Shown here one piece after another: positions 8,301 through 15,854 of a DNA stretch of 28,097 bases. This DNA is from CAYTES01 sp964436935 (lineage in GTDB: Bacteria; Patescibacteriota; Gracilibacteria; UBA1369; UBA12473), in NCBI GenBank assembly GCA_964436935.1, contig CAYTES010000013.1, positions 1 to 28,097 of the forward strand. Reading direction: 5' to 3'. The notes beneath the pieces were generated by a model. It searched no databases, was not told the DNA's origin, and was given only the letters and a program-made list of their open reading frames with translations. Numbering within the stretch: position 1 is the first letter of the stretch; each line of letters starts with the position of its first letter. Made by a program: the position numbers and the translations under genes.

Positions 8301-9886
8301 ACCGAATGCTAGCATATGAAGGACTCTTAAGCGGCGAAGCGGTCATTGTATTATGTCAAAACCTGCAAGGAATCACAACTGAAATTTTAGAAGAAGTAAT
8401 CAAAGAAATTTCGGAAAAAAGAGCCGAGGAAAGTACACTGCAAGAAGAGGCGACGATCGAAAACTTAATCCAGAAAGTGGGTCCATTGATTGGGAAAGAT
8501 GCAAAATTAAAAAAAATGGTAGGTGCACTCTATCTTCGTAGGATTGAAGTGGGATTAGAATTGGGAAGATCATATGCGGAAATTCAAAAGAAAATGGATG
8601 AAGCGGAAACGATGATGGAAGGAATAGAAGATATTTCTCACGAGACGCGACTCCAAGAATTGGCCTTTGAAGCCGCCTATGATTATAAAGCGTGGGAAGA
8701 CATTGAAAAAAGATTCGCAAAACTGGGGGGAGTTTACGAAAAATTTTGCAATAAAAATCCTGCAAAGCTAAAATTATACAATGAAAAAAAGGCATACTAT
8801 CAAGGAGGATTGGAGTATCGTCGAGCAGAAATTTTCGTGAGTAAAATCAAAGATGGAATTAGCAACACCGAAAAAACAAGACTGTACGGCGAAGCGGAAG
8901 AAGCATTAAAAAATAATGCAAGAGTTTTGGAATTTTCAAGAAAAAGCGATGATCCGCGGTTGAAAATAAAAAGTCGCTATCTTGCCTTAAATGCGGATGG
9001 CTTCGGGAAAATAAATATTCCATTCCGAAAAAAAGTCGATCAAATAAAAACGGGCATGAGAGAACATCCGGAAACCTATAGTTGTCATGTGGCGTTTGAG
9101 GGGAGAGAAAAAAAAGAACTTGAAGAATATTTGAAGAAAGGGAAAAAATTCCTAACAGACTTAGAGACGGATCATGACACAGAAATAGAAAACGCTTTAA
9201 AAAGAGAGAGCGTCTACTTGGGAGAAGCACCGATTTTTAGAAGCATGGAAGAAGAAGAGGCCTATGAAACGGCGCTCGAAAAAAGACGTGAAACATTGAG
9301 AGCGGAAATTCCAAGGCCGATTTCTTGGATTGAAGAAGTCAACTTAAGGCAAACACTTGCGCAAGCTTCCGTTGTCGTAGAACAATTTAAAGAAGGAATG
9401 GAACTCATTGAAAAAAATGTAAGAATTGTTGAAGGTAAAGGAAATATGCGATTACTGGCCCAATCCAGACTAACGGAAATGCAAACGCTAACGCCGGAAG
9501 CCGAAAAACTAAGAATGGATTTTATGAATTTACCGATGGAAACTAGAAGTACGACAGAGGGACGATACAAACTGAGAACAATTTATGAAAAAACCATGGA
9601 AGCCAAAATAGCCTACTCGGAGGTATTGCGACTAAGAGGTTTAGTTCAAGAACGGTTCATTCAAAAAGCCTACAAGGCACTGGTAGATCTTTTGATCATC
9701 CAAATAAAAGTAGCGAAAATAAATGAAGAAATAATGAAACCGCAAGATACCGCGGCATCGCTTCAGTCAAAAGGATGGATGCTGTTGAATAACAAAAAAA
9801 ATTATCTCGCCAAAGGAGATCAAGAGGGCATAGAACTGGACGTATTGGAAGCGGAGCTTAAAGAGTGGCAGGCAACTGCGGCTTAA
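5357..9886 (+). CDS. soluble-adenylyl-cyclase-like protein: two cyclase domains, NTPase domain, helical tail
   Basis: A 1509-aa protein with no signal peptide or TM segment, so probably cytosolic. After about 185 mostly helical residues comes a class III cyclase-like domain: LDIAGST with metal-type Asp near 197, LIKCAGDEIVF with Asp near 243 and Lys near 239, and FAIHVGVS. The usual N..AAR element is lost (GKGYEQAGLAQKF). A second, divergent copy at about 415-576 has KLPQVST where the metal Asp should be, but keeps TADRAARLAHYE with Arg near 523. An AAA/NTPase domain begins with VIGREEDIERF (about 587). Its P-loop is degenerate (DEVGMGVTT, no Lys), but it has a Walker-B-like LFLICEDIE near 744-752. 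From about 880 on it is long helical, possibly TPR-like. This C1-C2-NTPase-TPR order is that of mammalian soluble adenylyl cyclase and related bacterial proteins. Nucleotide product and activity are unproven; a purely regulatory or structural role is possible. Confidence 0.85.
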   Translation: MSEGKDETVGILEENPPDPHVHNPEIKLLELLTGGGAEKANSIEKTRVQTSPNEISQTTTQTGVEVLAILDKKNPLSYERWMERMEHIDTLIEDMSELEKNIRTIPYIKDKLKTNGDDLDKALIELRLPNCPIKAEVLIKSPIYLTQIRPHLLFFEDRFLKRIQGLVYLEEKLERCQKEKTSFVGTEVIEGICLRLDIAGSTEAKRIAGGGEIFEEKVKKLEKKLIDALQIYPEVQLIKCAGDEIVFICKAREGSTTDMKELEKIAEGFLAEFLRKWITEAMLELSDVEEERAKITFAIHVGVSQPGKTRISVTENGKIIVNGKGYEQAGLAQKFNKEHPEALAVKYDPEEMERMELQEYKARQLPPVSAIHFRGIEKEKSVEALAKTIHQQMALLASTGNEVALLSRNIIQKDATCVYVKLPQVSTRGNDYNRRMQERDTELHKIAEKYGAMVFFEDSESAIFLLGVGMSSIGQSPRALLLANEIHEAFKGSKIGIAYGELKIQHGLVGADVRAHTADRAARLAHYEGLADNPAIRSDLNSALDAESQGIERMVSQRRTIVLKGIGEEEVVCFEGAKRLKKKLGRVIGREEDIERFKGVVERVKAKPAKKHQLNIQSDEVGMGVTTFLEEISNQLGQAENNLVITLEEKEVASKEPYRYLRKIFEQTFSDETQFNAWLNARERTGGIGEKVLGTKQEIWLGIYKELMGTAVIKEGTTGFLSKPDVAKEYLKEMIYRLTESNSLFLICEDIESMDRSSYEIIKEILKEDRATLNPLMLILLISTGEKSDVERFDLKGISKASAITLAQEKLKIENTPGFLDSRLGNFLRDYLEQLKDSENLFNPLLVEAAINTLLSEKIVSEGQRIEMFRMPSLKKIPKPNKSFGEIVDSRVGNLSDSSKNFLKLACRYEKIPRHRLELFFEGEEINMEQVEKELISTRPPVLVVSGEKGKEYLEFNQRFFMEALRDIFDIKDKDAALKKAYRMLAYEGLLSGEAVIVLCQNLQGITTEILEEVIKEISEKRAEESTLQEEATIENLIQKVGPLIGKDAKLKKMVGALYLRRIEVGLELGRSYAEIQKKMDEAETMMEGIEDISHETRLQELAFEAAYDYKAWEDIEKRFAKLGGVYEKFCNKNPAKLKLYNEKKAYYQGGLEYRRAEIFVSKIKDGISNTEKTRLYGEAEEALKNNARVLEFSRKSDDPRLKIKSRYLALNADGFGKINIPFRKKVDQIKTGMREHPETYSCHVAFEGREKKELEEYLKKGKKFLTDLETDHDTEIENALKRESVYLGEAPIFRSMEEEEAYETALEKRRETLRAEIPRPISWIEEVNLRQTLAQASVVVEQFKEGMELIEKNVRIVEGKGNMRLLAQSRLTEMQTLTPEAEKLRMDFMNLPMETRSTTEGRYKLRTIYEKTMEAKIAYSEVLRLRGLVQERFIQKAYKALVDLLIIQIKVAKINEEIMKPQDTAASLQSKGWMLLNNKKNYLAKGDQEGIELDVLEAELKEWQATAA

Positions 9887-9918
9887 AAAGATTTTTGAAA
9901 TTCCAAGTTTCAATACAA

Positions 9919-9944
9919 AAAGCCCCTTTTTAAAAAGGGGCTTT
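9919..9944. terminator. bidirectional intrinsic terminator
   Basis: AAAGCCCCTTTTT followed by AAAAAGGGGCTTT forms a symmetric hairpin with A/T flanks on both sides. It lies between the convergent cyclase-like gene and the 62-aa membrane protein gene, so it can serve both. Confidence 0.8.
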
Positions 9945-9970
9945 CAAACTCAGAAACCAATAGGAGCTAA

Positions 9971-10159
9971 TTAGGAAGACTCGATTTCCATGAATTGAGT
10001 CGTTCCACCTTTCAAAATGGCATCTTGAAAATTGGCCATCTTGTAGGCTTGATAACTAAAAATCAAACCGATGATAACAGCACTGGTGAGTACTCCCATC
10101 CAAAACACAAAAAAAGTGTTGTTGGAAAGAGGCATACTGAGATTGCTTGATGCTTTCAT
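9971..10159 (-). CDS. small single-pass membrane protein (62 aa)
   Basis: The protein has one clear TM helix at about residues 15-37 (FFVFWMGVLTSAVIIGLIF), a Ser/Asn-rich N-terminus and a C-terminal tail ending FMEIESS. No family recognised. It has its own promoter at 10197-10225 and ends at the shared terminator, so it looks like a monocistronic small gene. The promoter and terminator are the main support that it is real. Confidence 0.65.
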   Translation of the reverse strand: MKASSNLSMPLSNNTFFVFWMGVLTSAVIIGLIFSYQAYKMANFQDAILKGGTTQFMEIESS

Positions 10160-10196
10160 GTTTATTTTGGTTTAAAGAATAAAAAAACATCATAAC

Positions 10197-10225
10197 ATTA
10201 TAACACATAAAATAATAAACGGCAA
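10197..10225 (-). promoter_or_regulatory. promoter of the 62-aa membrane protein gene
   Basis: Minus strand: TTGCCG (10225-10220), a 17-bp spacer and a perfect TATAAT (10202-10197). The -35 is a partial match. Confidence 0.6.
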
Positions 10226-10281
10226 ATCAACAGCCCGAGGGACAACAAAGCAGGATCAAACGAACCATATCCGCTCTCGTT

Positions 10282-10623
10282 TTATTGCATCGAGTGATTC
10301 CCTTTATTCCTCCTCTTTCTAACCTCCAACACAATCAAAACAATGACATACACCACATTCATAAAGAGTACCGTTCCCCACGCAAACTTACGATTGAACA
10401 CCATCGTAGATTCCGGATCCGGTTCCCAGCTAATCACGGGAGCATGGGGCGCCGATACCACTCCATATTTTTGTTCCGCATCATAAATGGCATCCGAATA
10501 AATACGCGGAAATTCATCTTCTTCAACATCAGAAACCAAATTACCCCCCGAACGATACAAATCAGAAGAATCCATACTGCATTCAAATCCGCTTTCCAAA
10601 ATGGTGGGACAAGAAATCCACAA
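10282..10623 (-). CDS. C-terminal segment of a TGA-interrupted membrane protein
   Basis: This frame encodes a soluble, acidic, Cys-containing segment (WISCPTILESGFECS) and then a TM helix near its end (FAWGTVLFMNVVYVIVLIVLEV), followed by a basic tail RKRRNKG. It is in exactly the same frame as the ORF at 10645-10914, separated only by one TGA at 10647-10645. Between that TGA and the segment there is no ATG: the first candidates are a TTG at 10623 and an ATG at 10575. It therefore looks like the second half of one 210-residue protein rather than an independent gene. If it is independent, translation must begin at TTG 10623 or ATG 10575. Family unknown. Confidence 0.55.
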   Translation of the reverse strand: MWISCPTILESGFECSMDSSDLYRSGGNLVSDVEEDEFPRIYSDAIYDAEQKYGVVSAPHAPVISWEPDPESTMVFNRKFAWGTVLFMNVVYVIVLIVLEVRKRRNKGNHSMQ

Positions 10624-10644
10624 GGTAACAGGATCCTTCGGGGT

Positions 10645-10914
10645 TCAATCTTCACGCACTACCGGAACCACCATTCCCAACAAAAAGGCAACGGCTCCCA
10701 CAAGAACACCCACCATGGCCGGTGTTCCCCATTTTTCCTGGATCAGAAAAACAAACATAAGCCCAAAGGCTAAAAACAAAATCGTAACGATAGGGAAGTG
10801 CTGCACCGCAAGAAAAATAAGATACTGCGATCCGTTTAAAAAAAGCGGTCCTAAGGCAAAGGAAAAAAGTGGACTGGGAAGTTCTGGTTTGATCTCAGGG
10901 TAACCCGTCACCAT
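10645..10914 (-). CDS. polytopic membrane protein, N-terminal segment before an in-frame TGA
   Basis: An 89-aa product with about three hydrophobic helices (around residues 17-40, 42-60 and 65-85), ending MVVPVVRED at TGA 10647-10645. It begins 20 nt after the topA stop codon on the same strand, so it is probably co-transcribed with topA. The next codons after TGA (TPKDPVTLW...) continue as a plausible extracytoplasmic domain in the same frame. Either the gene carries a nonsense mutation, the TGA is read through, or two short proteins are made. No family recognised. Confidence 0.6.
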   Translation of the reverse strand: MVTGYPEIKPELPSPLFSFALGPLFLNGSQYLIFLAVQHFPIVTILFLAFGLMFVFLIQEKWGTPAMVGVLVGAVAFLLGMVVPVVRED

Positions 10915-10934
10915 AATCAGTTCTTAGAGAATTT

Positions 10935-13175
10935 CTAAGCTTCTGTTTTACATTTTGAACACACCTCTTTACCTCCTTTTTCCACCATCAAACCTTCACA
11001 CGCCTTACACTTTTGGTCCAAAGGTTTATCCCACGTCGCAAACTTACACTTTGGAAATTTATTACAACCGTAAAAAATTTTTCCGCCCTTTTTAGTCCGT
11101 CGCTCAATCAACTGACCCTCATTACAATCGGGGCATTTCACTCCGGTAAACTTCACAATCGATTCCATGTTCTTACACTCAGGGTACCCCGTGCATCCCA
11201 AGAATTCACCGTAACGCCCGCGTTTCACCTCCATCGGCTTCCCGCAATCCGCACATTTTTTACCTCCCAATTTTTTCTGAAGTTCGGCCAATGCGGCCTC
11301 CGCAGCAGGATCCGCCTCCAACGGCTTCGCATTCTTGCACGTGGGATAGTTGCTGCACGACAAAAATTTTCCAAATCGCCCCAATTTAATCATCATGGGA
11401 CTGCCACACTGATCACACACCTCATCGGTCGTTTCCGTAATCACATCTTCCTTTTTAAGGGTTTCCATTTTCTCGTCCACATTGGCATGAAAAGGCCCGT
11501 AAAATTGAGATAAAAATTTATGCCAATCTTCCTTGCCCTCGGCGATATTATCCAAATCTTCTTCCATTTTTGCGGTAAATCCCAAATCCACAATCGTAGA
11601 AAAATGGTTCACTAAAAAGTCAGTCACCACCATACCCGTGTCCGTGGGCCAAAGGGCCCCTTCTTTCTTCTCCACATACCCGCGGTTCATGACCGTGGAA
11701 ATGGTGGGCGCATAGGTACTCGGACGTCCAATCCCTTCCGCCTCCAATTTTTTAACCAAACTCGCTTCCGTATAACGGGCGGGAGGCTGAGTAAAATGTT
11801 GAAACGGTGTGATGGTTTTAACCCCCAAGGCCTGCCCCTTATCCAAAGACGGCAACAAGCTTTCATCATTTTCTTTTTCTTCCTCAGGATCATCCACTCC
11901 TTCAACATACAAGGCGATAAAACCCGGGAATTTCAAGGTTTGCCCTGTCGCACGAAACAAATAATCTTCTTTTGAAGTGGAAATATCGAGTGTCAAACGA
12001 TCAAATACGGCGGGCTGCATCTGGCAGGCAATGGCCCGTTTCCAAATCAATTCATACAACCGATATTGATCCTTATCCAAATACTGTTTCACCGCAGAGG
12101 GCTTCAAGGTCACATCGACCGGACGTATGGCTTCATGCGCTTCCTGTGCACCCTTTTTTCCCTTGAAAAGACGCGGGGTTTCCAGTGCATAGTCGGCACC
12201 ATACTCATCCTTAATCAATTTTTTAATGGCGGTGGTCGCCTGAGTCGAAAGATTCAACGAATCCGTACGCATGTAGGTGATCAAACCTTGGTGATCCCCG
12301 TCCCCCATATCGATCCCTTCATAAAGCTGTTGAGCCACAATCATTGTTTTCTTCACCGACATCCGCAATTTTCGCGCCGCTTCTTGTTGAAGGGTAGAAG
12401 TGATGAAAGGCGGGGAAGGATTTTTCTTCACTTCTTTGCGTTCCACTTCAGAAACTGAATAATCTTGAGATTTCAAAAGTTCCAAAACGCGATGGGCCTC
12501 CTTTTCCTCTGAAATTTTGATCACCTTATCCTTATGCTTATGCAACTTGGCGGTAAAAACCGCTTTTTTATCTTTCGTAGGAAAAAACTCTCCTTCAATC
12601 GACCAATATTCTTCACTTACAAAAGCGTCTCGCTCTCGCTCACGATCCACAATCAAACGGACGGCAACACTCTGAACCCGACCGGCCGAAAGGCCATAAC
12701 GCACTTTTTTCCACAACAAAGGAGACAATTCATAACCCACCAAACGATCCAAAAGACGGCGGCTTTGCTGCGCGTTGATCAAATCATAATTCAAGTCACC
12801 GGGATGAGAAACCGCTTCCAAAATGGCGGTCTTGGTGATTTCATGAAAAACAATGCGATGAATCTTATTTTCTTTAAGTTGAAGCGCTTCCAATAAGTGC
12901 CACCCGATCGCTTCTCCTTCGCGATCCAAATCGGTTGCGATCCAAACCACGGTATCGGGCTTGATTTTGGACTTAAGGTCTTTAATCAATTTTTTCTTCT
13001 CCACCGGAATAAGGTAGGTGGGAGCAAAATCATGCTCCACATCAATCCCCATTTTGGATTTGGGAAGATCGCGCACATGACCCATAGAAGCCATTACCGC
13101 GTAATCTTTACCTAAAAACTTGGAAATGGTTTTGCATTTCGCGGGAGATTCCACGATAACAAGATTTTTGGCCAT
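10935..13175 (-). CDS. topA: DNA topoisomerase I
   Basis: A 746-aa type IA topoisomerase that relaxes negative supercoils by cutting one strand through a 5'-phosphotyrosine. The Toprim domain is at the N-terminus: VIVESPAK with Glu9, and TDLDREGEA with Asp82, Asp84 and Glu86. The catalytic Tyr is in GLITYMRTDSLNLS (Tyr301). GLSAGRVQSVAVRL is the conserved DNA-gate segment. The C-terminus carries four Cys4-type zinc modules; the first starts CDQCG, the second CADCG, the third CPDC, and a short fourth is CKAC...CSKC. Length and order fit bacterial TopA with zinc ribbons. The start ATG at 13175 has no Shine-Dalgarno sequence. A small membrane-protein gene follows 20 nt downstream. Confidence 0.97.
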   Translation of the reverse strand: MAKNLVIVESPAKCKTISKFLGKDYAVMASMGHVRDLPKSKMGIDVEHDFAPTYLIPVEKKKLIKDLKSKIKPDTVVWIATDLDREGEAIGWHLLEALQLKENKIHRIVFHEITKTAILEAVSHPGDLNYDLINAQQSRRLLDRLVGYELSPLLWKKVRYGLSAGRVQSVAVRLIVDRERERDAFVSEEYWSIEGEFFPTKDKKAVFTAKLHKHKDKVIKISEEKEAHRVLELLKSQDYSVSEVERKEVKKNPSPPFITSTLQQEAARKLRMSVKKTMIVAQQLYEGIDMGDGDHQGLITYMRTDSLNLSTQATTAIKKLIKDEYGADYALETPRLFKGKKGAQEAHEAIRPVDVTLKPSAVKQYLDKDQYRLYELIWKRAIACQMQPAVFDRLTLDISTSKEDYLFRATGQTLKFPGFIALYVEGVDDPEEEKENDESLLPSLDKGQALGVKTITPFQHFTQPPARYTEASLVKKLEAEGIGRPSTYAPTISTVMNRGYVEKKEGALWPTDTGMVVTDFLVNHFSTIVDLGFTAKMEEDLDNIAEGKEDWHKFLSQFYGPFHANVDEKMETLKKEDVITETTDEVCDQCGSPMMIKLGRFGKFLSCSNYPTCKNAKPLEADPAAEAALAELQKKLGGKKCADCGKPMEVKRGRYGEFLGCTGYPECKNMESIVKFTGVKCPDCNEGQLIERRTKKGGKIFYGCNKFPKCKFATWDKPLDQKCKACEGLMVEKGGKEVCSKCKTEA

Positions 13176-13212
13176 AGGGGGGATTGCGAGTCACTCGTTT
13201 TCGGACCTCATT

Positions 13213-13239
13213 AGTATAGGATTTGAATTTTTTACGCAA
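13213..13239 (-). promoter_or_regulatory. possible topA promoter
   Basis: Minus strand: TATACT (13218-13213) as -10, and TTGCGT (13239-13234) only 15 bp upstream, so the spacing is short. It sits about 37 nt before the topA ATG. The rest of the 281-bp topA/HU intergenic region holds no other feature I can support apart from the HU promoter. Confidence 0.4.
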
Positions 13240-13397
13240 CTATTTTAAGGAAAAAATTCAGCAATCGACAAAATAAAAAAAATATTTCAGCTGAAATTTC
13301 TGGCGTCGCCAAAAAGGTTTAAGAGAAACAACCCCTCACAAAGCCTCTAAACAAGCCATCAATCAACACTTTTAAAATTGTGGCAAGAGGAAAGAGC

Positions 13398-13425
13398 TTG
13401 TAAAAGGCCTCCTCTAGCCTATAAT
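13398..13425 (+). promoter_or_regulatory. promoter of the HU gene
   Basis: TTGTAA (13398-13403), a 16-bp spacer and a perfect TATAAT (13420-13425). The HU ATG is at 13457, giving a leader of about 25 nt without a Shine-Dalgarno sequence. Confidence 0.7.
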
Positions 13426-13456
13426 CGAATCTAGTTAATTTCTAACCCCCATCACA

Positions 13457-13732
13457 ATGACGAAACAAGATCTCGTCAATGCAGCTGCCAACAGCGCTGG
13501 CATCACCAAAAAAGCTGCCATGATGGCTCTCGAGGCTATCCTCGAAACCATCACCAAATCCCTCACCAAGGGACAAAACGTGACGATCACCGGATTCGGA
13601 ACCTTCCGAGTCAGCAAACGTGCCGCTCGCACGGGTGTCAATCCTCGAAACCCAAGCGAAAAAATCAAGATCCCTGCAATGAAAGTTCCTGCTTTCAAAG
13701 CTGGCAAAAGCTTGAAAGATGCCGTTCGTTAA
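13457..13732 (+). CDS. hup: HU-family DNA-binding protein
   Basis: A 91-aa HU/IHF-type nucleoid protein that bends and packages DNA as a dimer. The N-terminal helical part (MTKQDLVNAAANSAGITKK) is followed by the HU signature region GFGTFRVSKRAARTG with NPRNP at the tip of the DNA-binding arm, then a C-terminal helix (KVPAFKAGKSLKDAV). Its length is normal for the family. It has its own promoter and intrinsic terminator and so is a single-gene unit. Whether it is HU or IHF-like cannot be decided, but HU is more likely in a lineage with a single copy. Confidence 0.96.
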   Translation: MTKQDLVNAAANSAGITKKAAMMALEAILETITKSLTKGQNVTITGFGTFRVSKRAARTGVNPRNPSEKIKIPAMKVPAFKAGKSLKDAVR

Positions 13733-13760
13733 TTTGACGAAACCATCTCGATACTAAAAA

Positions 13761-13790
13761 AAGGGCCTCCATAGGGAGGTCTTTTTTTTA
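13761..13790 (+). terminator. intrinsic terminator of the HU gene
   Basis: The stem GGGCCTCC / GGAGGTC, with two G-U pairs and an ATAG-type loop, is followed by a run of eight T. It lies about 30 nt after the HU stop codon. Confidence 0.85.
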
Positions 13791-13856
13791 TAAAAATCCT
13801 GGCGATTAAAAGCATCGTAAGATAAAATTGCATTAGAAAATTTTTAATTGACTGTT

Positions 13857-14201
13857 ATGTCCGCTGAATCAGGAGAATCAGGAGAATCAAATGATGCAAT
13901 CGATTACAATGAATTACCCCCTGAAAAACGGCGGGAGTTGTGCGGTATTCTTGAAAACTTCGGGGTTTTTGAAGGGATTGGAGAAATTTCTCAAGCGATG
14001 TCCACCTATGATGCAACCAAACACCTACGGCCCAACGAAGAACTCCCCGCGGCATTGGTGAATTTGATTATGCAATCCACTCAAGATAATCGTAAAAAAA
14101 ACTTTTTTGATGATTATCAAGGGCTTGAAAAAGCTTTAAAACAAGCCGGCTTCACCCCAAATCAAGCGCAACAATGTTGGGAAGCGCAGCTTGAAAGTTG
14201 A
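13857..14201 (+). CDS. small acidic protein of unknown function
   Basis: A 114-aa soluble protein. I place the start at the ATG at 13857 rather than a TTG three codons upstream. It opens with a Ser/Glu repeat (AESGESGESN, from 9-bp tandem DNA repeats), then helical segments (PPEKRRELCGILENFGVF, GLEKALKQAGFTPNQAQQCW). The end resembles a small three-helix fold, but I recognise no family. It stops at TGA and lies 32 nt upstream of pheS on the same strand, so co-transcription with pheS is likely. Confidence 0.65.
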   Translation: MSAESGESGESNDAIDYNELPPEKRRELCGILENFGVFEGIGEISQAMSTYDATKHLRPNEELPAALVNLIMQSTQDNRKKNFFDDYQGLEKALKQAGFTPNQAQQCWEAQLES

Positions 14202-14233
14202 AAAGAAGATCTAAAAATTGTTAAAGTGGCCAC

Positions 14234-15274
14234 ATGCACCATCGACTTCACGAATTAAAACAAAAAGCGTTTGATACGCTCTCTTCCATTAAAACCCTGG
14301 ACGAGTTGAATGCTTTTGAAATCAGTATGCTCGGCAAAAAGGGGGCATTGAAAGAAATTTTGGGAGGGATCGGTCAACTCTCCATCGAAGAAAAAAAAAC
14401 GTTTGGGAAAGCCGCGAACGACCTCAAAATCGAATTGGAAGGCGCGTTCGCACAAAAGAAAAATGAACTCACCGGTAAAGCCATTGAATCCTCGCTTCAA
14501 AACGATTGGATCGATTTAACCTTGCCCGGAAAAAAACATGAAATAGGCCACATTCATCCCCTTTCTCAGGTTCAAGAAGAAGTGGAAAACATCTTTCAAC
14601 AAATGGGATTTTCCATCATCGACGGACCGGAAATTGAAAGCGAGTATTACAATTTTGAAGGGCTCAATATCCCGGCCCACCACCCCGCAAGAGACATGCA
14701 GGATACTTTTTTCATCGATAAAACTCCTCATCCGGAAGAGGGACATCTGGTGCTCAGAACCCACACCTCTCCCAACCAAATCCGTGCCATGAAAAAATAT
14801 GGAGTGCCGTTAAGAATCATTGTTCCCGGAAGAGTGTTTCGCAATGAAGCCACCGATGCCTCTCACGAACACACCTTTGATCAAGTGGAGGGGCTTCTCA
14901 TCGACAAAAACATTTCCATCGCCCATCTCAAAGGGGTGATGTTGGAATTCCTCAGTCGGCTCTTCAAAAAAGAAATGAAAATTCGGTTTCGTCCGGGTTA
15001 TTTTCCTTTTGTGGAACCGGGAATGGAATTGGACATGTCCTGCGTTTTTTGCAACGAACAAGGGTGTCGCGTCTGCAAAAAAACCGGCTGGATTGAATTC
15101 ATGGGCTGCGGCATGACGCACCCGCATGTGATTCGCGCAGGGGGGGCCAATCCCGAGGAAGTCCAGGGATGGGCTTTTGGATTCGGCCTCACGCGACTGG
15201 TGATGATGCGCTACGGCATCGACGACATTCGCCATCTGACCAATGGAGACATCAGATTTTTGCAACAGTTTTAA
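14234..15274 (+). CDS. pheS: phenylalanyl-tRNA synthetase alpha subunit
   Basis: A 346-aa class II aminoacyl-tRNA synthetase catalytic subunit that charges tRNA-Phe as an alpha2beta2 enzyme with PheT. It has an N-terminal helical, tRNA-contacting arm (about 1-85); motif 1 around 108-135 (HPLSQVQEEVENIF...IIDGPEIE); motif 2 around 200-218 (RVFRNEATDASHEHTFDQ); and motif 3 around 312-333 (GWAFGFGLTRLVMM). Four cysteines (270, 273, 278, 281; CVFC and CRVC) form the extra knuckle seen in many bacterial PheS proteins. The length is normal. The ATG at 14234 has no Shine-Dalgarno sequence. The last 23 nt overlap the 3' end of a convergent gene, and pheT is not directly downstream. Confidence 0.97.
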   Translation: MHHRLHELKQKAFDTLSSIKTLDELNAFEISMLGKKGALKEILGGIGQLSIEEKKTFGKAANDLKIELEGAFAQKKNELTGKAIESSLQNDWIDLTLPGKKHEIGHIHPLSQVQEEVENIFQQMGFSIIDGPEIESEYYNFEGLNIPAHHPARDMQDTFFIDKTPHPEEGHLVLRTHTSPNQIRAMKKYGVPLRIIVPGRVFRNEATDASHEHTFDQVEGLLIDKNISIAHLKGVMLEFLSRLFKKEMKIRFRPGYFPFVEPGMELDMSCVFCNEQGCRVCKKTGWIEFMGCGMTHPHVIRAGGANPEEVQGWAFGFGLTRLVMMRYGIDDIRHLTNGDIRFLQQF

Positions 15275-15845
15275 CCATTCTCTGTTTAAAATCGGCCAAT
15301 TGTTCCACTAAAGGAGCGGGCAAAGGATGGCCTGCCGCTGTTTTGATCTCATTGAAATAAATTGCAAGAAAACTCAAGACCCTCTCAAGTAAGCGCGAAT
15401 CATCCGACGGCATGGAAGGAACAGAAGGAAACCTAAAAGAAAAATCTGCTTTGGACTTTTGCAAAGGCAATCTTGTGGGTATTCTAAAAATTTCAGCAGA
15501 GGTCATCAATACCGTGGTGTCACTAAGGGTTTGCTTGAAGAAAAAATGCAATCCATCCGAACCTTCAAGCCGGTCACTGAATTCATTCAATGCATTGGCC
15601 TCCAACAATTTTCGAAAACGATACAGGCCTTCCTGTGAAAAAACCAAATGACTTATATGAGTGGCTTCTTCTCTTACAACAGAAAAGGATCGAAAAAAAT
15701 CATGGGGCAAAAAAACCGTTTCACAATCGTTGGAGGGAGAATAAAATTCAAAAATTTTATCCAATACAACGCAAAGCCGATTTAAATTTTCGAGGAGCAA
15801 AGCTTCCGACATATCGAGACCGCCAGACAAATCAAGAGACGACAT
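15252..15845 (-). CDS. unknown protein convergent with pheS
   Basis: A 197-aa soluble protein that I do not recognise. It is mostly helical by eye: an N-terminal LLLENLNRLCVVLDKIFEF helix, a middle HISHLVFSQEGLYRFRKLL, a short beta-like stretch (TTVLMTSAEIFRI), and a C-terminal helix LVEQLADFKQRMVKTVAKI. It stops at TGA inside the last codons of pheS (23-nt antisense overlap). Its ATG is 9 nt after the stop of a 55-aa gene, so the two form an operon that lies between pheS and pheT. Coding status is supported by the length of the open frame and the shared promoter. Confidence 0.65.
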   Translation of the reverse strand: MSSLDLSGGLDMSEALLLENLNRLCVVLDKIFEFYSPSNDCETVFLPHDFFRSFSVVREEATHISHLVFSQEGLYRFRKLLEANALNEFSDRLEGSDGLHFFFKQTLSDTTVLMTSAEIFRIPTRLPLQKSKADFSFRFPSVPSMPSDDSRLLERVLSFLAIYFNEIKTAAGHPLPAPLVEQLADFKQRMVKTVAKI

Positions 15846-15854
15846 GATAAAAAA

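Noticed and set aside
13868..13890. Short tandem repeat (9-bp units) as a CRISPR or satellite
   Set aside because: It is only about 2.5 in-frame units encoding Ser-Gly-Glu at the start of a small gene, with no spacers.
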